A stretch of DNA of 54,636 nt from Candidatus Gastranaerophilales bacterium. Its GTDB lineage: Bacteria; Cyanobacteriota; Vampirovibrionia; Gastranaerophilales; Gastranaerophilaceae. Every line of letters begins with the position of its first letter. Within the stretch, counting starts at the first letter, position 1. Positions 52,274 through 54,636 of the stretch are shown one piece after another. A model generated the notes under the pieces. That model was not told where the DNA came from and did no database searches. It saw only the letters and a list, made by a program, of their open reading frames with translations. The DNA lies in NCBI GenBank assembly GCA_944322625.1, contig CALUPN010000004.1, positions 1 through 54,636 on the forward strand, given 5' to 3'. A program made the position numbers and the translations under genes.

Positions 52274-52885
52274 TTGTTCTGGAATAAAAGAAATCAAGTA
52301 AAAAAGTTAATTAATTCTTATGGTTATGCAGATGTATATATAGATCCTTCTACATTTATTAATAATTCGCAATATGTTACAATTGGAAAGAATTGCTGGA
52401 TCGGAGGAAATAATAGAATTTTAGCTAATTATCCAGGGATCTCTATAGGCAATAATGTTATTATGGCTGATCATATTGTGTTATTCTCAAATTTTCATAA
52501 TTATAATGATACAAGTTTATTACCATTTGATAATAAAACAATTGCAAAACCAATATGCATTCAAGATAATGTATGGATAGGTATGTATTCTATAATATTC
52601 CCTGGTGTTAAAATTGAGGAGGGTGCTGTTATTGGTGCTGGAAGTATTGTAACTAAAAGTGTTCCCAAATGTGCTGTTGTCGGTGGAAATCCTGCAGAAA
52701 TCATTAAATATCGAGATTTAAATAAATATGAGGAATTAAAAGAGAGGAAATATTTTAAAAATATTTCAATAAGAATTGAGAATCCAGAATTTATAGTTAT
52801 AAACAGTTATAATAACTATATGGTAAAGAAACAAGGCTGTAACTATGCTCAAACCCTTACGGCTCAAGAGAGAGAGAGAGAGTAA
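52274..52885 (+). CDS. Left-handed beta-helix acetyltransferase with a repeat-encoded C-terminus
   Basis: The 203-residue protein has hexapeptide repeats (V-T-I-G-K-N-C-W-I-G-G-N, D-N-V-W-I-G-M-Y-S-I-I-F-P-G-V-K, G-A-V-I-G-A-G-S-I-V-T-K) typical of WbbJ/VatD-like acetyltransferases. It starts at TTG with GGAGG 9 nt upstream. The final residues T-A-Q-E-R-E-R-E are encoded by an (AG)8 tract just before the stop, so slippage would change the tail. It ends the glycan locus. Confidence 0.82.
   Translation: MFWNKRNQVKKLINSYGYADVYIDPSTFINNSQYVTIGKNCWIGGNNRILANYPGISIGNNVIMADHIVLFSNFHNYNDTSLLPFDNKTIAKPICIQDNVWIGMYSIIFPGVKIEEGAVIGAGSIVTKSVPKCAVVGGNPAEIIKYRDLNKYEELKERKYFKNISIRIENPEFIVINSYNNYMVKKQGCNYAQTLTAQERERE
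52867..52882. repeat. (AG)8 dinucleotide tract at the 3' end of the acetyltransferase gene
   Basis: Eight AG units end one base-triplet before the TAA stop. Loss of one unit extends the reading frame by 14 codons and loss of two by about 27 before stops are met, so copy-number change would alter only the C-terminal tail. Confidence 0.85.
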
Positions 52886-53100
52886 TACCTCTAGTTGCAA
52901 ATATATTAAAGTTTTCAATGGCTGCTTAAGTTATCAGTTAGTATACAAAGCAATCTAAGCAATCTTACCCAATGCATGAATTATGCAATCAAGTTTGTTT
53001 AATTATTTAATAATTAAAATGGGAAAAATCTAATACCTGTATTTTCTGACTATGCAGTAATTATTTGTTGGCTTTTTAGAGTTATAAACAATTAAAAATA
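52886..53100. other. Non-coding region between glycan locus and tRNA-Lys
   Basis: About 215 bp without a supportable gene. It contains a tandem pair AAGCAATCT (near 52949 and 52959) and small inverted repeats such as GCAT-N5-ATGC, but no terminator or promoter that I can call. Confidence 0.5.
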
Positions 53101-53173
53101 TGCGCTTGGCGCGATTCGAACGCGCGACCTATCCCTTAAAAGGGGAGTGCTCTACCTGCTGAGCTACAAGCGC
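53101..53173 (-). tRNA. tRNA-Lys (anticodon UUU)
   Basis: The 73-nt cloverleaf on the minus strand has acceptor GCGCTTG/CAAGCGC, D-arm GCTC/GAGC, anticodon loop CTTTTAA (anticodon TTT), T-arm GCGCG-TTCGAAT-CGCGC and discriminator A. CCA is not encoded; the next bases are TAT. That fits a genome that relies on the cca gene at 36257. Confidence 0.96.
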
Positions 53174-53239
53174 ATATTTTATTCAGTTTATCAACCAACA
53201 TTCTTATCGGCTAGTGGTTCACCCACGTGACTAATAATA

Positions 53240-54232
53240 TCAAGAACAAAGTTTACTGTCAAGAGTTTTATTACTCTCGGATATCTCTTTTATTATTGCG
53301 GAAACTTCCTCTGATATATCCGATTTGTCGCAAATATTATCTCTTATAAGCTTTGCAAACTCTGCTTTTTTAAATTCATGCAGCCCCTTTATCTTAAAAA
53401 TTTCTTCCAAATTTTTGACGTGTGAAACTGTTTCATCAAAATCAGCAGCAGAGATTGCATTAAAATTCCGGAAGCAACTGTTAAAGGCTTTTATTATCAA
53501 TGATTGCGGCAGCAGATCCTCAAATTCTCCGCACGATACCAGATGAATTCTGTCAATATCCCGCAATCTCGGACTTATCTGACGGATATTTTCTTCGGCG
53601 TCCTTATCTAAAAGTAAGAATATCGGGAGCTTCAGCTCTTGAGATAACTTGTAATAAATCTTTACTACCTGATTTTTGCCGCCTGCCGGAATAACCTGTA
53701 CACCTTCTTTATAAAAATCATACCCTAAATATCTTGCAAACGCGGGAAGTAAAATCTCTTCCGTTAGCCCTTCCGCAAGAATAACCTTTTCTATCGGAAA
53801 TTTAAGACAATGCGTCTTGCGTGAAGTTCTTAAATCTGTCTCATCTTCAAGACTCTTTAGCCATTTAAGATTAATTACACTGTTGCTGTCAATAAATTTC
53901 AACGCACCTTTATAATTAATATTATTATCGAGGAGAATTTGAGTTTCTTCATCGTTTATAAACACAGAATTCTCATATTCAATAAGTTTTTTGTTTATCT
54001 TAAGATCGGTGCAAGCTTCTTCAACAGAATTATTAAAAATCTCTTCCGCGAAAAATTTTATATCATTAGCAGGTAAACTCTCCAGTTCAGATTTTTTAAA
54101 TTTTGGCTCCAGCAAACAGGTTAATATAATATCAAAAAAAACTCGTAAATATTTTTCCTTTGTATTCTTAAATCTCGTTAATCTGTCGAGCGAGATTAAA
54201 ATTTGGTCCTGTGTTAATTTTTTATACCTCAC
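53240..54232 (-). CDS. Stand-alone TOPRIM (OLD-like) protein
   Basis: The 330-residue protein has an OLD-type TOPRIM domain: the glutamate in L-A-E-G-L-T-E-E (about 153-160), P-A-G-G-K-N-Q-V and the Asp pair L-L-L-D-K-D-A-E (about 206-213), then H-E-F-K-K-A-E-F-A-K-L-I near the end, as in OLD nucleases. The SMC-like ATPase domain that normally precedes TOPRIM is missing; residues 1-140 are helical and unassigned. Start is GTG, 6 nt after TATAAT. The tRNA-Lys follows on the same strand. A nuclease or primase-like role is possible but unproven. Confidence 0.75.
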   Translation of the reverse strand: MRYKKLTQDQILISLDRLTRFKNTKEKYLRVFFDIILTCLLEPKFKKSELESLPANDIKFFAEEIFNNSVEEACTDLKINKKLIEYENSVFINDEETQILLDNNINYKGALKFIDSNSVINLKWLKSLEDETDLRTSRKTHCLKFPIEKVILAEGLTEEILLPAFARYLGYDFYKEGVQVIPAGGKNQVVKIYYKLSQELKLPIFLLLDKDAEENIRQISPRLRDIDRIHLVSCGEFEDLLPQSLIIKAFNSCFRNFNAISAADFDETVSHVKNLEEIFKIKGLHEFKKAEFAKLIRDNICDKSDISEEVSAIIKEISESNKTLDSKLCS

Positions 54233-54238
54233 AGGAAT

Positions 54239-54244
54239 ATTATA
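54239..54244 (-). promoter_or_regulatory. -10 box of the TOPRIM gene; leaderless GTG start
   Basis: The minus strand reads TATAAT, six bases (ATTCCT), then GTG, without a Shine-Dalgarno. Confidence 0.5.
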
Positions 54245-54286
54245 ATATTAATGTAAATTTTTGTAACTAAAATTTATGTAAAGATT

Positions 54287-54295
54287 TGTAACGAT
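54287..54295 (+). promoter_or_regulatory. TGTAACGAT element upstream of the 54377 gene
   Basis: The element ends 82 nt before the ATG, the same distance as in front of the 10572 and 18560 genes. The preceding bases ATGTAAAGAT also match those at 10472-10481. Confidence 0.5.
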
Positions 54296-54376
54296 TTTGT
54301 TAAACATGTGAAATTCTCAGCAAAAAATATACTTATTATATATAAGAGTATAAAAAAATTACGGAGACAGCACAAA

Positions 54377-54636
54377 ATGGCATTCTTGTTATTACTACAT
54401 GAAAAAATGAGGCTTCAACGTAAAGTTAATAAATTAACTTTACGTCAGACTCAGCTGTCTAGCCGTAAGGAGCGGATAGCTAAGAATATTGAAAAAGTAC
54501 AAAAGATGTACTCAAGTAAAATAACTAACGCTGAAAAACAAGCACAACTCTGGGCAAGTCAAGCTAAAAATAGTATATTTAACAGTATGGGATTGGGCAT
54601 GCAAAATCAGATGTTCAACCCTATGGGTGGTTACAG
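54377..54636 (+). CDS. Coiled-coil protein of the same style as the 10572 product (partial, runs off the window)
   Basis: Eighty-six codons are open to the window edge. The product starts M-A-F-L-L-L-L-H-E-K-M-R-L-Q-R-K and is helical to about residue 60 (L-R-Q-T-Q-L-S-S-R-K-E-R-I-A-K-N-I-E-K), then becomes Met/Asn/Gly-rich (S-M-G-L-G-M-Q-N-Q-M-F-N-P-M-G-G). The N-terminal L-T-L-R-Q...S-R-K-E-R-I pattern parallels L-T-L-T-S-R...S-Q-K-I-A-L in the 10572 protein. GGAGA lies ~10 nt before ATG. Function unknown. Confidence 0.7.
   Translation, partial: MAFLLLLHEKMRLQRKVNKLTLRQTQLSSRKERIAKNIEKVQKMYSSKITNAEKQAQLWASQAKNSIFNSMGLGMQNQMFNPMGGY

Noticed and set aside
30652..52885. Possible prophage or transposon explaining the glycan locus
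   Set aside because: No integrase, transposase, terminal repeats or phage structural genes are visible anywhere in the region.
53204..53211. GCCGATAA on the minus strand upstream of tRNA-Lys
   Set aside because: The position for TAAA carries TCAC; a tRNA would not be expected under sigma-28.
1..54636. CRISPR array or cas genes
   Set aside because: No regularly spaced repeats of 25-40 bp and no Cas-like products were seen.

Overview
The window is AT-rich, densely packed bacterial chromosome with a Gram-negative-type envelope (TolC-like outer-membrane protein, EmrA/EmrB, a large surface-glycan locus). Several features point to the non-photosynthetic cyanobacterial sister group (Melainabacteria/Vampirovibrionia, order Gastranaerophilales): short coiled-coil proteins beginning MGMAASQAR..., proteins with an N-terminal N-x-x-F-[GR]-A peptide, and a tRNA without an encoded CCA. 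This assignment is an inference from protein style; no rRNA is present to confirm it.

Layout. 1-18.4 kb is mostly housekeeping: glmU; dgt and a lipoate-ligase-like gene; mgtC-like and TPR membrane genes; an acidic protein gene with a near-perfect sigma-28 promoter; an orphan oligopeptide-type ABC ATPase; an AI-2E-family permease with a B12-type radical SAM gene; a clade-type coiled-coil protein; two lipid-linked-sugar glycosyltransferases; rplJ-rplL behind an L10-type leader with an internal attenuator; ykgJ-like and rlmN; desulfoferrodoxin and ferritin. 18.5-24.0 kb is a three-gene operon of two unknown membrane proteins and a GH13 glycosidase carrying an EF-hand-like loop. 24.0-30.5 kb holds a sugar acetyltransferase, a previously untracked 48-codon ORF with its own terminator, a MarR-controlled EmrAB/TolC efflux set with a clear palindromic operator, and a two-gene SPFH membrane operon. 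30.6-52.9 kb is a glycan-assembly locus: glycosyltransferases of families 2, 4, 8 and 32, pyruvyltransferase and HAD fusions, gmd, a perosamine-synthase-like aminotransferase and acetyltransferases, with cca and a DUF475 gene inside its leftward operon. It ends near tRNA-Lys(UUU), a stand-alone TOPRIM gene and the start of a second coiled-coil gene cut by the window edge.

How the genes work together. Gmd plus the DegT/Per aminotransferase and an acyltransferase would make an N-acylated GDP-4-amino-4,6-dideoxy sugar; the glycosyltransferases would build it into a glycan. No flippase, polymerase or ABC exporter for that glycan is in the window. A truncated gmhA runs straight into gmd through a short shared sequence, which suggests a deletion (or an assembly join).

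Most notable signals: (1) seven genes without a Shine-Dalgarno have a good -10 hexamer exactly 6-7 nt before the start codon, implying routine leaderless transcription; (2) two sigma-28 (FliA)-type promoters drive clade-type proteins and share an upstream TGTAACA element; (3) the same element sits 81, 81 and 82 nt from the start codons of three clade-type genes; (4) the gmhA/gmd junction; (5) the membrane-protein/GH13 operon.
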